In this document: positions 1 to 7,416 of the stretch, in pieces
How the letters are laid out: the number at the start of each line of letters is the position of its first letter
How positions within the stretch are numbered: the first letter of the stretch is position 1
DNA from: Bacteroidota bacterium
Lineage (GTDB): Bacteria > Bacteroidota > Bacteroidia > Flavobacteriales > Flavobacteriaceae
Length of the DNA: 24,421 nucleotides
Assembly: GCA_023427845.1 (NCBI GenBank)
Contig: JAEYZX010000018.1
Location: 1-24,421, forward strand
Direction of reading: 5' to 3'
Made by a program: the position numbers and the translations under genes
The notes under the pieces: generated by a model
Told to the model about the DNA's origin: nothing
Database searches by the model: none
The model's input: only the letters and a program-made list of their open reading frames with translations

Positions 1-62
1 GATGGAAGCGGCATCCTTTTTCGCGCTTCTTTAGCGCGGAAAAGATACAGCGGACAGCAGGA
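1..62 (+). ncRNA. Structured flavobacterial intergenic element, copy A (5' end cut by window)
   Basis: The core GATGGAAGCGGCATC (1-15) is followed by a hairpin with arms 16-27 and 33-44 (12 pairs including one G-U, loop of five) and then by ATACAGCGGACAGCAGG (45-61). The same core, hairpin position and 3' motif recur near 19391, where the hairpin bases differ, so the structure rather than the sequence is conserved. From memory it resembles an abundant intergenic element of Flavobacterium genomes and possibly the Rfam Flavo-1 class; I could not check this. It lies on the same strand as rbfA, about 80 bases upstream, and could be a leader, the 3' end of an upstream transcript or a repeat. Further small hairpins follow at 60-71 and 71-96. 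The 5' side of the outer helix lies outside the window. Confidence 0.7.
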
Positions 63-131
63 ATGGCTTCCCGCTTCAAAGATAAAAACTTTGCGGCTAA
101 AATGGGTGGTGATCGTGACTTCAAAAAGTCG

Positions 132-139
132 TATTTTTG
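132..139 (+). promoter_or_regulatory. -7 promoter box of rbfA (TATTTTTG)
   Basis: TATTTTTG fits the Bacteroidetes -7 consensus TAnnTTTG and continues as TTTGCA. It ends only four bases before the rbfA ATG, so the transcript would be leaderless or nearly so. I see no TTG at the expected -33 distance. Confidence 0.55.
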
Positions 140-143
140 CACT

Positions 144-536
144 ATGGAAACGAACAGACAAAAGAAAATTGGCGGTGTGATTCAGAAAGATCTGGTGGAT
201 ATCCTGCAGGGCGAAATCCGGAAAAACGGGATTCCAAACCTTGTGATATCGGTCTCAAAAGTATTGGTGACCTCCGACCTTTCGGTTGCAACCGTGCATT
301 TGAGCATTTTCCCGCAGGAGAAAGCGGCCGAGACATTGGCTGCAATAAAATCGAACGCACCACTAATTAAGCACGATCTTGCACAACGTGTCAAACTTCA
401 ATTGCGCCGCGTGCCAAACCTTGTTTTCAGGATAGACGATTCGCTTGATTATATCGAAAAGATCGACTCTGCGCTTTCGCGTAAGGAAAATCCAATTGAA
501 AACCGCGACTTACTCGAACGACGCAAAAAATCCTAG
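144..536 (+). CDS. rbfA: Ribosome-binding factor A
   Basis: RbfA binds the immature 30S subunit near the 5' end of 16S rRNA and assists its late maturation, especially in the cold. The 130-residue product is the usual family size. It starts METNRQKKIGGVIQKDL, with the N-terminal helix and the segments PNLVISVSKVLVTSDLSVAT and VKLQLRRVPNLVFRIDDSLD that form the KH-like fold. The reading frame stays open upstream to an ATG at 63, but that extension (MASRFKDK...) does not look like RbfA and a -7 box at 132-139 sits inside it, so I chose the ATG at 144. The stop codon TAG overlaps the GTG start of the next gene by one base, which implies translational coupling with the membrane permease. The pairing looks like flavobacterial gene order rather than shared biochemistry. 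Confidence 0.93.
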   Translation: METNRQKKIGGVIQKDLVDILQGEIRKNGIPNLVISVSKVLVTSDLSVATVHLSIFPQEKAAETLAAIKSNAPLIKHDLAQRVKLQLRRVPNLVFRIDDSLDYIEKIDSALSRKENPIENRDLLERRKKS

Positions 537-1735
537 TGAATTTCCCGTTTTACATAGCCCGACGGTACCTAAAGAGCGCCAGCAAAAATAATGCGATCAA
601 CATTATCAACGGAATTGCGGCAATGGGAATTATCGTTGGGGCGATGGCGTTGTTCATTGTACTTTCGGTGTTCAGCGGACTTAAAGATTTCAGCTTGTCG
701 TTCAGCAATGATTTTGACCCCGACTTAAAAATTAGTGGCAAAATTGGAAAATCGTTTGTGCTCGCTCCTGAACAGGAACGAAAACTAAATGCGATTTCGG
801 GTGTGGCATCATTCAGCAAAGTAGTTGAAGAGCGGGTTCTTTTTGTTTTTGATGAAAAAGAACATGTTACCTATCTGAAGGGTGTCGACAGCCTATTTGG
901 CGACGTCAATGATGTTCAGAAGGCAATTTATCAAGGCGAATGGCTTGAACCGTACACTTCGCAAGTTGTAGTTGGACATGGAATATCGCGTAAATTATCG
1001 CTCGGATTATTCGATTTCAATAATCCTTTCCAGGTCTTTGTTCCACGTCCGGGAAGGGGCGACATCGAAAATCCAGATGATGCCTTCCGAAAAGCAGTAC
1101 TTGCACCCGTCGCGATTTACGCGATCAACGAAGAACTCGATTCTAAATATGTATTTGCCGATTTGGCGATTGTGCAGAGTTTATTGGAATACAAACCCAA
1201 CCAAATCTCTGCTGTTGAAGTAAAGCTTACTCCGGTTGCCGATGAAAATAACACCACCGATCAAATCCGGAAGCTCTTTGGACCGGACTTTAATGTCAAG
1301 ACCCGAGCCCAGCTTAATGATTCGTTATACAAAATGCTGAACACCGAAAATATTGCGGTATATCTCATTTTTACGCTGGTGATCATTATCGCGCTGTTCA
1401 ATTTGATCGGAGCTTTGATCATGATGATTCTTGACAAGAAAGCCAACTTAAAAACGTTGTTCAGCCTGGGTTCCGAAATCAAAGACCTCCGCAAAATCTT
1501 CCTGTTGCAAGGTTCGCTTTTAAGCGTTGGCGGCGGCATAATCGGGTTGGTCCTCGGGATAGTCGTTGTGCTGATCCAACAACAGTTCAATTTGGTAATG
1601 ATAACCCCTACGCTTGCTTACCCTGTTGTTTTTTCAGTTCAAAATGTATTGATCGTTTTTGCTACAATTACGATTCTCGGCTTTATGGCGTCGATGATTG
1701 CATCAAGCAGGGTCAGTAAAAAATTGTTGGAATAG
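536..1735 (+). CDS. FtsX/LolE-family ABC transporter permease
   Basis: This 399-residue inner-membrane protein has the MacB/LolE layout: one transmembrane helix near residues 24-46, a large periplasmic domain to about 270, then three helices near 275-300, 320-345 and 365-390 that form the FtsX permease domain. The N-terminus MNFPFYIARRYLKS is typical of the Bacteroidetes LolC/LolE-like group, which together with an ATPase would move lipoproteins or other substrates from the inner membrane. No ATPase gene lies in the window, so the substrate is unknown. The start is GTG, nested in the rbfA stop (TAGTG), so expression probably depends on the rbfA transcript. The gene ends seven bases before the convergent dusB stop and no obvious terminator separates them. 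Confidence 0.88.
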   Translation: MNFPFYIARRYLKSASKNNAINIINGIAAMGIIVGAMALFIVLSVFSGLKDFSLSFSNDFDPDLKISGKIGKSFVLAPEQERKLNAISGVASFSKVVEERVLFVFDEKEHVTYLKGVDSLFGDVNDVQKAIYQGEWLEPYTSQVVVGHGISRKLSLGLFDFNNPFQVFVPRPGRGDIENPDDAFRKAVLAPVAIYAINEELDSKYVFADLAIVQSLLEYKPNQISAVEVKLTPVADENNTTDQIRKLFGPDFNVKTRAQLNDSLYKMLNTENIAVYLIFTLVIIIALFNLIGALIMMILDKKANLKTLFSLGSEIKDLRKIFLLQGSLLSVGGGIIGLVLGIVVVLIQQQFNLVMITPTLAYPVVFSVQNVLIVFATITILGFMASMIASSRVSKKLLE

Positions 1736-1742
1736 TAGGTTT

Positions 1743-2735
1743 CTACACAAATTGATAATCTGCAAACACTTCGCGGATATCGTCGAATACGGTATTTAAT
1801 TCCGATAAGCTGTCGGATGTCACCAATCGCTGGCGATATTCTTTGAACGAATGAATCCCTTTGAAATAGTTTGTATAGTGGCGTCGCGTTTCTACGATTC
1901 CCGTCCACTCGCCTTTCCATTCGATTGCCCAATGCAAATGGTTTTGGGCTGCTTCGATCCGGTCGGACATTGTGGGAGGCGGCAGATGTTCGCCAGTTTT
2001 GAAGAAATGTTTGATTTCGTTGAAAATCCACGGATAACCGATGGCCCCGCGACCAATCATGATTCCGTCGACACCGTATTTATTTTTGTATTCGAGCGCT
2101 TTCTCGACTGTGGTTACATCGCCGTTCCCAAAAATCGGAATTGTGATACGCGGATTATTCTTTACCCTGGCGATATGCGACCAATCGGCTTCGCCTTTAT
2201 ATAATTGTGCACGGGTGCGTCCGTGAATGGAGAGTGCCGCAACGCCTATGTCCTGCAGCCGTTCGGACACTTCGTCGATGTTTATTGAATCGTCGTCCCA
2301 TCCCAGCCGCGTTTTGACCGTCACCGGCAAATGCGTACTCGAAATGACGGCTTTGGTGAGCCGCACCATCAGATCTACGTCCTTTAGAACAGCGGCGCCT
2401 GCTCCTTTGCAGACGACCTTCTTTACTGGACAACCAAAATTGATGTCGATAAGGTCGGGGTTTACCGCTTCCACGATTTTAGCCGACAATGCCATTGCTT
2501 CCTCATCGCCACCAAAAATCTGAATTCCGACGGGCCGCTCGTAATCGAATATGTCAAGTTTTGCGCGGCTTTTGATTGCATCACGTATAAGTCCCTCACT
2601 CGAAATGAATTCGCTGAACATCAAATCGGCACCATGTTGTTTGCACAATCGACGAAATGGCGGGTCACTGACATCCTCCATCGGCGCCAGCAATAATGGG
2701 AAATCGGGTAATTCTATGTTGCCAATCCGGACCAT
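1743..2735 (-). CDS. dusB: tRNA-dihydrouridine synthase, DusB type
   Basis: This FMN enzyme reduces specific uridines in the tRNA D-loop region to dihydrouridine. The 330-residue protein begins MVRIGNIELPDFPLLLAPME and carries LAPMEDVSDPPFRRLC (flavin-binding loop), INFGCPVKK with the catalytic cysteine at about residue 102, KTRLGWDD, SIHGRTRAQLYKG and GNGDV/GIMIGRGAIGYPW (phosphate binding). The frame is open back to an ATG at 2795, giving 20 extra residues, but a TAATTTTG -7 box (2751-2758) falls inside that extension, and the family normally begins near MVRIG, so I use 2735. It is convergent with the permease operon and divergent from the lipoprotein gene at 2902. Confidence 0.94.
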   Translation of the reverse strand: MVRIGNIELPDFPLLLAPMEDVSDPPFRRLCKQHGADLMFSEFISSEGLIRDAIKSRAKLDIFDYERPVGIQIFGGDEEAMALSAKIVEAVNPDLIDINFGCPVKKVVCKGAGAAVLKDVDLMVRLTKAVISSTHLPVTVKTRLGWDDDSINIDEVSERLQDIGVAALSIHGRTRAQLYKGEADWSHIARVKNNPRITIPIFGNGDVTTVEKALEYKNKYGVDGIMIGRGAIGYPWIFNEIKHFFKTGEHLPPPTMSDRIEAAQNHLHWAIEWKGEWTGIVETRRHYTNYFKGIHSFKEYRQRLVTSDSLSELNTVFDDIREVFADYQFV

Positions 2736-2750
2736 CGCTCGTATTTTCTG

Positions 2751-2758
2751 CAAAATTA
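2751..2758 (-). promoter_or_regulatory. -7 promoter box of dusB (TAATTTTG)
   Basis: Read on the minus strand, TAATTTTGCAG matches TAnnTTTGCA and ends 15 bases before the ATG at 2735. No convincing -33 TTG is seen. It argues against the longer upstream start at 2795. Confidence 0.55.
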
Positions 2759-2852
2759 AGCTTTTTATGACAAATCTGATCCGATCGTAGTCCACTCTTT
2801 CCAGGGTTGAAACATTTTTGAGCGAAAGCTGTTAAAGAAACATTAAAATCGT

Positions 2853-2860
2853 TATATTTG
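2853..2860 (+). promoter_or_regulatory. -7 promoter box of the DUF4440-like lipoprotein (TATATTTG)
   Basis: TATATTTG matches TAnnTTTG exactly and lies 41 bases before the ATG at 2902. There is no clean TTG at the 19-21 base distance upstream. Confidence 0.6.
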
Positions 2861-2901
2861 ACTCACAGCCAAACACTTATACTCATCTAAATTCAATTGT
2901 C

Positions 2902-3405
2902 ATGAAAACAAAAATTCTTGTAGCAGTTCTAATCTGCTTTATGGGAGCACTTTTTCATTCTTGCGAGAATGCCAAAGGCGATACACGGACGGAGGTTGCA
3001 ACCATCGACAAAGAGGCGATCAGGGCAGAAATTTCAGCGATGGAAAATACCTATGCCGATGCAGTCAACATGGGCAATGCAGACCAGGCCGCAGCGTACT
3101 ATGCCGAAGACGCGACAAGCTATCACCAAAACGAGCCACCTGTCGTAGGCAAACAAGCCATCAAAGAATCGCTTGCGAAGGAAATTGCTTTGCTTCCAAA
3201 AGGTTCACGGATCAACTTTATTACCGAAGACATAATGGTTTCCTCCGACGGGAATCAAGTAGTAGAAACCGGAAGATACACTTTGTCGGATGCCACAAAT
3301 CCTGAAGCGCTTTCGGGTAACTTCATAAGCATCTTCGAAAAACGTGACGGAAAATATGTCTGTGTCAAAGACATGTCGGTAAGCGATCAGATGGCGAAAC
3401 CGTGA
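2902..3405 (+). CDS. DUF4440/SnoaL-like lipoprotein (NTF2-like fold)
   Basis: The 167-residue protein starts with a lipoprotein signal (MKTKILVAVLICFMGALFHSC, lipobox cysteine at residue 21) and continues with an NTF2-like domain of the DUF4440/SnoaL kind: a long first helix (IRAEISAMENTYADAVNMGN), AAYYAEDATSYHQNEPPVVG, GSRINFITEDIMVSSDGNQV, and the closing strands FISIFEKRDGKYVCVKDMS. Members of this superfamily bind small hydrophobic ligands or act as isomerases, but most secreted ones have no known function and I assign none. It is a single gene with its own -7 box upstream and an intrinsic terminator 21 bases after the stop, so it is probably monocistronic. The lipid anchor implies attachment to a membrane outside the cytoplasm. 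Confidence 0.85.
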   Translation: MKTKILVAVLICFMGALFHSCENAKGDTRTEVATIDKEAIRAEISAMENTYADAVNMGNADQAAAYYAEDATSYHQNEPPVVGKQAIKESLAKEIALLPKGSRINFITEDIMVSSDGNQVVETGRYTLSDATNPEALSGNFISIFEKRDGKYVCVKDMSVSDQMAKP

Positions 3406-3426
3406 CTTCCATCATCCAACCTGCCT

Positions 3427-3455
3427 AAAGCACCTTAAAACGGGTGCTTTTTTTT
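3427..3455 (+). terminator. Intrinsic terminator after the DUF4440-like lipoprotein gene
   Basis: AAAGCACC (3427-3434) pairs with GGTGCTTT (3443-3450) around an eight-base loop and is followed by a run of T to 3455. Confidence 0.9.
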
Positions 3456-3491
3456 GTTCTATATGGCCGCATTTTCTTCGACGCGAGCTGC

Positions 3492-3521
3492 TTGCAACTG
3501 AAGAACTTTACCCTATATTTG
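3492..3521 (+). promoter_or_regulatory. lepA promoter, TTG-N19-TATATTTG
   Basis: The -33 TTG at 3492-3494 and the -7 TATATTTG at 3514-3521 are exactly 19 bases apart, the textbook Bacteroidetes sigma-ABfr arrangement. The box continues as TTTGCA. The leader to the lepA ATG would be about 60 bases, one of the longer ones in the window. Confidence 0.8.
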
Positions 3522-3586
3522 CAGATTAATCCGCTACCGGAGAGCGATTGCCGAATTGGCGTCGCATGAAAATTCACAAAAAAAGA

Positions 3587-5383
3587 ATGAAAAACATACG
3601 CAATTTTTGCATCATTGCCCATATCGACCACGGAAAAAGCACACTTGCCGACCGATTGCTTGATGCTACCGGATCGGTTACTGCACGTGAACAACAGGCA
3701 CAACTTCTGGACAACATGGATTTGGAGCGCGAACGTGGAATTACGATCAAGAGCCACGCGATCCAAATGGAATACACCTACAAAGGCGAAAAATATATTC
3801 TCAATCTGATTGACACTCCTGGTCACGTCGACTTCTCGTATGAAGTTTCGCGTTCGATCGCGGCGTGTGAAGGCGCATTACTGATTGTTGATGCGGCCCA
3901 AAGCATCCAGGCGCAAACGATTTCAAATCTTTACCTGGCGCTCGAAAATGACCTTGAGATTATTCCCGTATTAAATAAAATTGATTTGCCAAGCGCAAAC
4001 CCGGAGGAAGTGAGCGATGACATTGTCGATTTGCTGGGTTGCAAACTCGATGAAATCATTCCCGCCTCAGGCAAAACAGGATTGGGAGTTGATGCTATTC
4101 TGGCTGCGATCATTGAGAGAATCCCACCTCCTAAAGGTTCTGTTGACGAGCCTTTACAGGCATTGATATTTGATTCGGTATATAATCCTTTCCGCGGAAT
4201 TGAAGTTATTTTCCGAGTAAAAAACGGTGAAATCAGAAAGGGTCAGAAAATTAAATTCATGGCCACGGGAAAAGAATATTTTGCGGATGAAATCGGCACT
4301 TTAAAATTGAACCAGGTTCCGAAACAAGTAATTTCGACAGGTGATGTTGGTTATTTGATTTCGGGAATTAAGGAGGCAAAAGAAGTCAAAGTCGGCGATA
4401 CGCTGACCGATGCAAAAATGCCGACAACAAATATGATCACGGGGTTTGAGGATGTCAAACCGATGGTTTTTGCGGGAATTTATCCTGTGGATACAGAAGA
4501 TTACGAAGAACTTCGCAACTCGATGGAGAAATTACAGCTTAACGATGCGTCGCTGGTGTTTTTACCGGAAAGTTCGGCAGCACTGGGATTTGGATTCCGT
4601 TGCGGGTTTTTAGGAATGCTGCACATGGAAATCATTCAGGAACGACTGGAACGCGAGTTCAATATGACTGTGATTACGACCGTTCCCAACGTTTCGTATT
4701 TAGCGTATACTAAGAAAGAACCCGAAGTTGGCCTTGTTGTTAACAATCCATCCGATTTACCTGAACCTTCGCGGTTGGATCATGTTGAAGAGCCGTTTAT
4801 TAAAGCAACAATTATTACAAAATCGGATTTTGTCGGCAATGTGATGTCGCTTTGCATTGAAAAAAGAGGTCAAATTACGAATCAAACCTATCTGACGACC
4901 GAGCGTGTGGAGCTTAATTTCGACATGCCATTGGCGGAAATTGTATTTGATTTTTATGATCGATTGAAAACGGTTTCGAAAGGATATGCCTCTTTTGATT
5001 ATACTCCGATCGGAATGCGCACTTCAAACCTGGTAAAAGTGGATATTCTGCTCAATGGTCAAATCGTTGATGCATTATCATCGTTGATACACGTCGACAA
5101 TGCTTATCATATCGGAAAAAAAATGTGCGAGAAATTGAAAGAGCTTATACCGCGTCAACAGTTCGATATTCCTATACAGGCTGCCATCGGAGTGAAAGTA
5201 ATCTCTCGGGAAACTATAAAAGCGTTGCGTAAGGATGTAACCGCAAAATGTTACGGCGGGGATATTTCGCGGAAGCGTAAGCTTCTGGAAAAACAGAAAA
5301 AAGGCAAGAAGAGAATGCGCCAGGTTGGAAATGTCGAAATCCCGCAGGAAGCTTTTATGGCAGTTTTGAAACTAAACGACTAA
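3587..5383 (+). CDS. lepA: Elongation factor 4 (LepA), GTPase
   Basis: LepA is a ribosome-associated translational GTPase, proposed to act in back-translocation or in 30S biogenesis. The 598-residue product matches the usual length of about 600. Visible motifs are G1 AHIDHGKST (11-19), G2 RGIT (50-53), G3 DTPGH (76-80) and G4 NKID (130-133). Domain II, the EF-G-like domains and the LepA-specific C-terminus follow, ending with KCYGGDISRKRKLLEKQKKG and RMRQVGNVEIPQEAF. The frame is open to an ATG at 3548, but the family begins MK(N/H)IRNFCIIAHIDHGKST, so the ATG at 3587 is the start. A small hairpin (AAACCG/CGGTTT) overlaps the stop codon, and a stronger terminator lies at 5419-5463. Confidence 0.98.
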   Translation: MKNIRNFCIIAHIDHGKSTLADRLLDATGSVTAREQQAQLLDNMDLERERGITIKSHAIQMEYTYKGEKYILNLIDTPGHVDFSYEVSRSIAACEGALLIVDAAQSIQAQTISNLYLALENDLEIIPVLNKIDLPSANPEEVSDDIVDLLGCKLDEIIPASGKTGLGVDAILAAIIERIPPPKGSVDEPLQALIFDSVYNPFRGIEVIFRVKNGEIRKGQKIKFMATGKEYFADEIGTLKLNQVPKQVISTGDVGYLISGIKEAKEVKVGDTLTDAKMPTTNMITGFEDVKPMVFAGIYPVDTEDYEELRNSMEKLQLNDASLVFLPESSAALGFGFRCGFLGMLHMEIIQERLEREFNMTVITTVPNVSYLAYTKKEPEVGLVVNNPSDLPEPSRLDHVEEPFIKATIITKSDFVGNVMSLCIEKRGQITNQTYLTTERVELNFDMPLAEIVFDFYDRLKTVSKGYASFDYTPIGMRTSNLVKVDILLNGQIVDALSSLIHVDNAYHIGKKMCEKLKELIPRQQFDIPIQAAIGVKVISRETIKALRKDVTAKCYGGDISRKRKLLEKQKKGKKRMRQVGNVEIPQEAFMAVLKLND

Positions 5384-5418
5384 ACCGCTCGCCGGTTTTC
5401 AGCAATAAACTAAACTTT

Positions 5419-5463
5419 GGCCACGAATCGCGTATAAACGTAAATTTGTGGCCGATTTTTTTT
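5419..5463 (+). terminator. Intrinsic terminator after lepA
   Basis: GGCCACGAA (5419-5427) pairs with TTTGTGGCC (5445-5453, one G-U pair) across a 17-base loop, and a run of eight T follows from 5456. Confidence 0.8.
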
Positions 5464-5488
5464 ACAATAGCACCCCATAAAAACAACC

Positions 5489-5496
5489 TATCTTTG
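5489..5496 (+). promoter_or_regulatory. -7 promoter box of thiL (TATCTTTG)
   Basis: TATCTTTGCA matches the extended -7 box and ends 16 bases before the thiL ATG. The expected -33 position falls at the end of the lepA terminator T-run and shows no TTG. Confidence 0.65.
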
Positions 5497-5512
5497 CAGA
5501 AATTAAATAATT

Positions 5513-6559
5513 ATGCTCGAAGATAAGACTCCACAAAAGACGTCAATTTCGCAACTTGGCGAATTTGGTTTGATCGAACACCTGACAAAGAACTTTACGA
5601 TAAACCAGCAGTCGACACTGAAAGGTATTGGCGATGACGCCGCGGTGCTTAATTTTAATGATAAAAAAGTGGTTATTTCAACCGACCTGCTGATTGAAGG
5701 CGTACATTTTGATTTGGCTTATATGCCGCTCAAACACTTAGGTTATAAATCGGTCGTAGTTAATCTCTCGGATATTTGTGCGATGAACGCCAAACCGACG
5801 CAAATCACGGTGTCGGTCGCAATCTCGAATCGATTTCCGCTCGAAGCAATGGAAGAATTGTTTGCCGGCATTGCACTCGCAGCACAAGAGTACAAGGTGG
5901 ATGTTATCGGCGGCGATACAACATCGTCACAAAAAGGGTTGATCATAAGCATTACAGCAATTGGTGAAGCCGAGGAATCTGAAATTGTTTATCGCAATGG
6001 CGCAAAGGAAAATGATTTGTTGGTTGTGACCGGCGATATAGGAGCGGCCTATATGGGGTTACAGGTGCTTGAACGTGAGAAGCAGGTTTTTAAGGTCAAC
6101 CCGAATTCGCAGCCTGACCTTGATCCGTATACGTATATTATCGAACGTCAGTTGAAACCCGAAGCACGTAAAGACATTCGCACCCTGTTTCATGCGCTTG
6201 AAGTAAAACCCACATCGATGATTGACATTTCAGACGGGCTTTCATCCGAAATCATGCACTTGTGCAAACAATCCGGTGTTGGATGCAATTTATATGAAGA
6301 CAAGCTACCGTTAGATCCCCAGTTTATGGCAGTTTGTGAAGAATTTGATATTGATGCCACCACGGTTGCAATAAATGGCGGAGAAGATTATGAATTGCTG
6401 TTTACCATTGCAATGGAAGACTTCGATAAAATAAAGGGAAATCCGAATTTTACGATAATCGGCCATATGACCAACGCCACTGAAGGCATTCATTTGATTA
6501 CGCGTGCGAATACAAAAATCGCACTAAAAGCGCGTGGTTGGAATTCGTTAAGCGATTAA
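5513..6559 (+). CDS. thiL: Thiamine-monophosphate kinase
   Basis: ThiL phosphorylates thiamine monophosphate to thiamine diphosphate with ATP, the last step of cofactor synthesis in the cytoplasm. The 348-residue protein has the PurM/AIR-synthase-like fold. Motifs are GIGDDAAVL with metal-binding aspartates at 41-42, STDLLIEGVHF (56-66), a KSVVVNLSDICAMNAKPTQ segment, GGDTTSS near 136, VVTGDIGAAYMG, and the C-terminal DISDGLSSE and NGGEDYELLF. The start at 5513 lies 16 bases after a -7 box and leaves a normal short N-terminus before SQLGEFGLIEHL. No other thiamine genes lie nearby and I see no TPP riboswitch in the 120 bases upstream, so the gene appears to be expressed on its own. Confidence 0.96.
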   Translation: MLEDKTPQKTSISQLGEFGLIEHLTKNFTINQQSTLKGIGDDAAVLNFNDKKVVISTDLLIEGVHFDLAYMPLKHLGYKSVVVNLSDICAMNAKPTQITVSVAISNRFPLEAMEELFAGIALAAQEYKVDVIGGDTTSSQKGLIISITAIGEAEESEIVYRNGAKENDLLVVTGDIGAAYMGLQVLEREKQVFKVNPNSQPDLDPYTYIIERQLKPEARKDIRTLFHALEVKPTSMIDISDGLSSEIMHLCKQSGVGCNLYEDKLPLDPQFMAVCEEFDIDATTVAINGGEDYELLFTIAMEDFDKIKGNPNFTIIGHMTNATEGIHLITRANTKIALKARGWNSLSD

Positions 6560-6564
6560 ATAAA

Positions 6565-6594
6565 AAAAGCGATACTCCCTAATGTATCGCTTTT
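6565..6594. terminator. Bidirectional terminator between thiL and the response regulator
   Basis: AAAAGCGATAC (6565-6575) and GTATCGCTTTT (6584-6594) form an 11-pair stem with loop TCCCTAAT. It ends thiL six bases after its stop. The seven-A run at 6562-6568 supplies the U-tract for minus-strand transcripts, so it probably also ends the two-component operon coming from the right. Confidence 0.85.
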
Positions 6595-6700
6595 AATTAG
6601 CAGGTAGCGGGGTCAAGTCAAATGGATTTGACGGGGCATTCATTTTTTACTACTTACCAATATGCCGCTAAAATATAGAAAAAACAGCTTTTACAATATG

Positions 6701-6740
6701 CGGTTTTCCGCAAATTTCGGTACGGTTTTCCGCAAATTTC
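6701..6740. repeat. Tandem 18-base direct repeat, 22-base period
   Basis: CGGTTTTCCGCAAATTTC occurs at 6701-6718 and again at 6723-6740 without mismatch. Each copy holds a short CGG-TTTT-CCG inverted repeat. It lies in the 3' tail of the minus-strand response regulator transcript, six bases past its stop. Function is unknown: an RNA-stability or protein-binding site, or a small local duplication. Confidence 0.85.
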
Positions 6741-6745
6741 CAAAA

Positions 6746-7414
6746 TTATAGCAATCCTTTGGTTTTGGCTTCGCGAATCAGGTCGATGTCGCTTCCTCCT
6801 TTTATATTAAGAGTCTCCTTTAAATTTAGTTTTCTTTTTTCGACTGCGCTTAAAGACAGTGGTACAAAGTTCGGAATGTCTTTGGTTTTGGTACCTTTCG
6901 ACAAGTGATAGAGAATTTGTTTATCAAACGAATCGATTTCTATGTTGTCGTATTGAAGTTGGCTAATAAGTTTTACGACCGTTTGGCTGTAATAATTTTC
7001 GCCTTTTAAAATTCGGTCAAATGCTATCAACAATTCATCAAAAGTCAGGTCATTCTTGATTATAAGTCCGTTGGGATTTATTGTTTTTACTATGGAACTA
7101 ATCTTGAGCAGCTCAGTATGCATTGTCAATAGTATGACTTTACACTGAGGCATCTGTTCCTTTATGAGTTTTGCCAGGTCCTCTCCGGAGTAAATGTTTT
7201 TTTCCTCATATGGCGGCATGCTTATATCGAAAAACGCAATGTCAAACACACCAGCTTCCGGGTTCATAATATGGTCGTAGCCTGATCGGCAATCACTCGC
7301 CTGGATAATGGTAAATTCAAAATTTGATGAATTATAGCCTTTGATCGCATTCTTATACGCTTCGATTATAAAGGGATGGTCGTCAACAATAAGAATCGTA
7401 ATTTTCTTGGACAT
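6746..7414 (-). CDS. NarL-like response regulator (pair 1)
   Basis: The 222-residue protein has an N-terminal receiver with acidic residues D11 and D12 (LIVDDHPF), phosphoacceptor D63 (FFDISMPP), switch T97 (LLTMHT) and K120 (LIIKND). A C-terminal helix-turn-helix of the LuxR/NarL type lies around residues 164-200 (KTKDIPNFVPLSLSAVEKRK). It should be phosphorylated by the kinase encoded two bases upstream and bind DNA. The loop after the phosphoacceptor is about six residues longer than the usual MPxxxG spacing (MPPYEEKNIYSG), a feature shared with the paralogue at 9582. Both paralogues also end in a similar tail (D-LIREAKTKGLL here). The target genes are not visible. Confidence 0.93.
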   Translation of the reverse strand: MSKKITILIVDDHPFIIEAYKNAIKGYNSSNFEFTIIQASDCRSGYDHIMNPEAGVFDIAFFDISMPPYEEKNIYSGEDLAKLIKEQMPQCKVILLTMHTELLKISSIVKTINPNGLIIKNDLTFDELLIAFDRILKGENYYSQTVVKLISQLQYDNIEIDSFDKQILYHLSKGTKTKDIPNFVPLSLSAVEKRKLNLKETLNIKGGSDIDLIREAKTKGLL

Positions 7415-7416
7415 GG

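Noticed and set aside
63..143. N-terminal extension of rbfA from the ATG at 63
   Set aside because: The added residues do not resemble RbfA and contain a -7 promoter box directly before the ATG at 144.
5384..5512. TPP riboswitch ahead of thiL
   Set aside because: The region holds the lepA terminator and a promoter box; the conserved THI-box motifs (CUGAGA and similar) are absent.
6600..6660. Possible tRNA or IS end (GGTAGCGGGGTCAAG...)
   Set aside because: No cloverleaf can be drawn and no transposase or matching end is nearby; only a short palindrome is supported.
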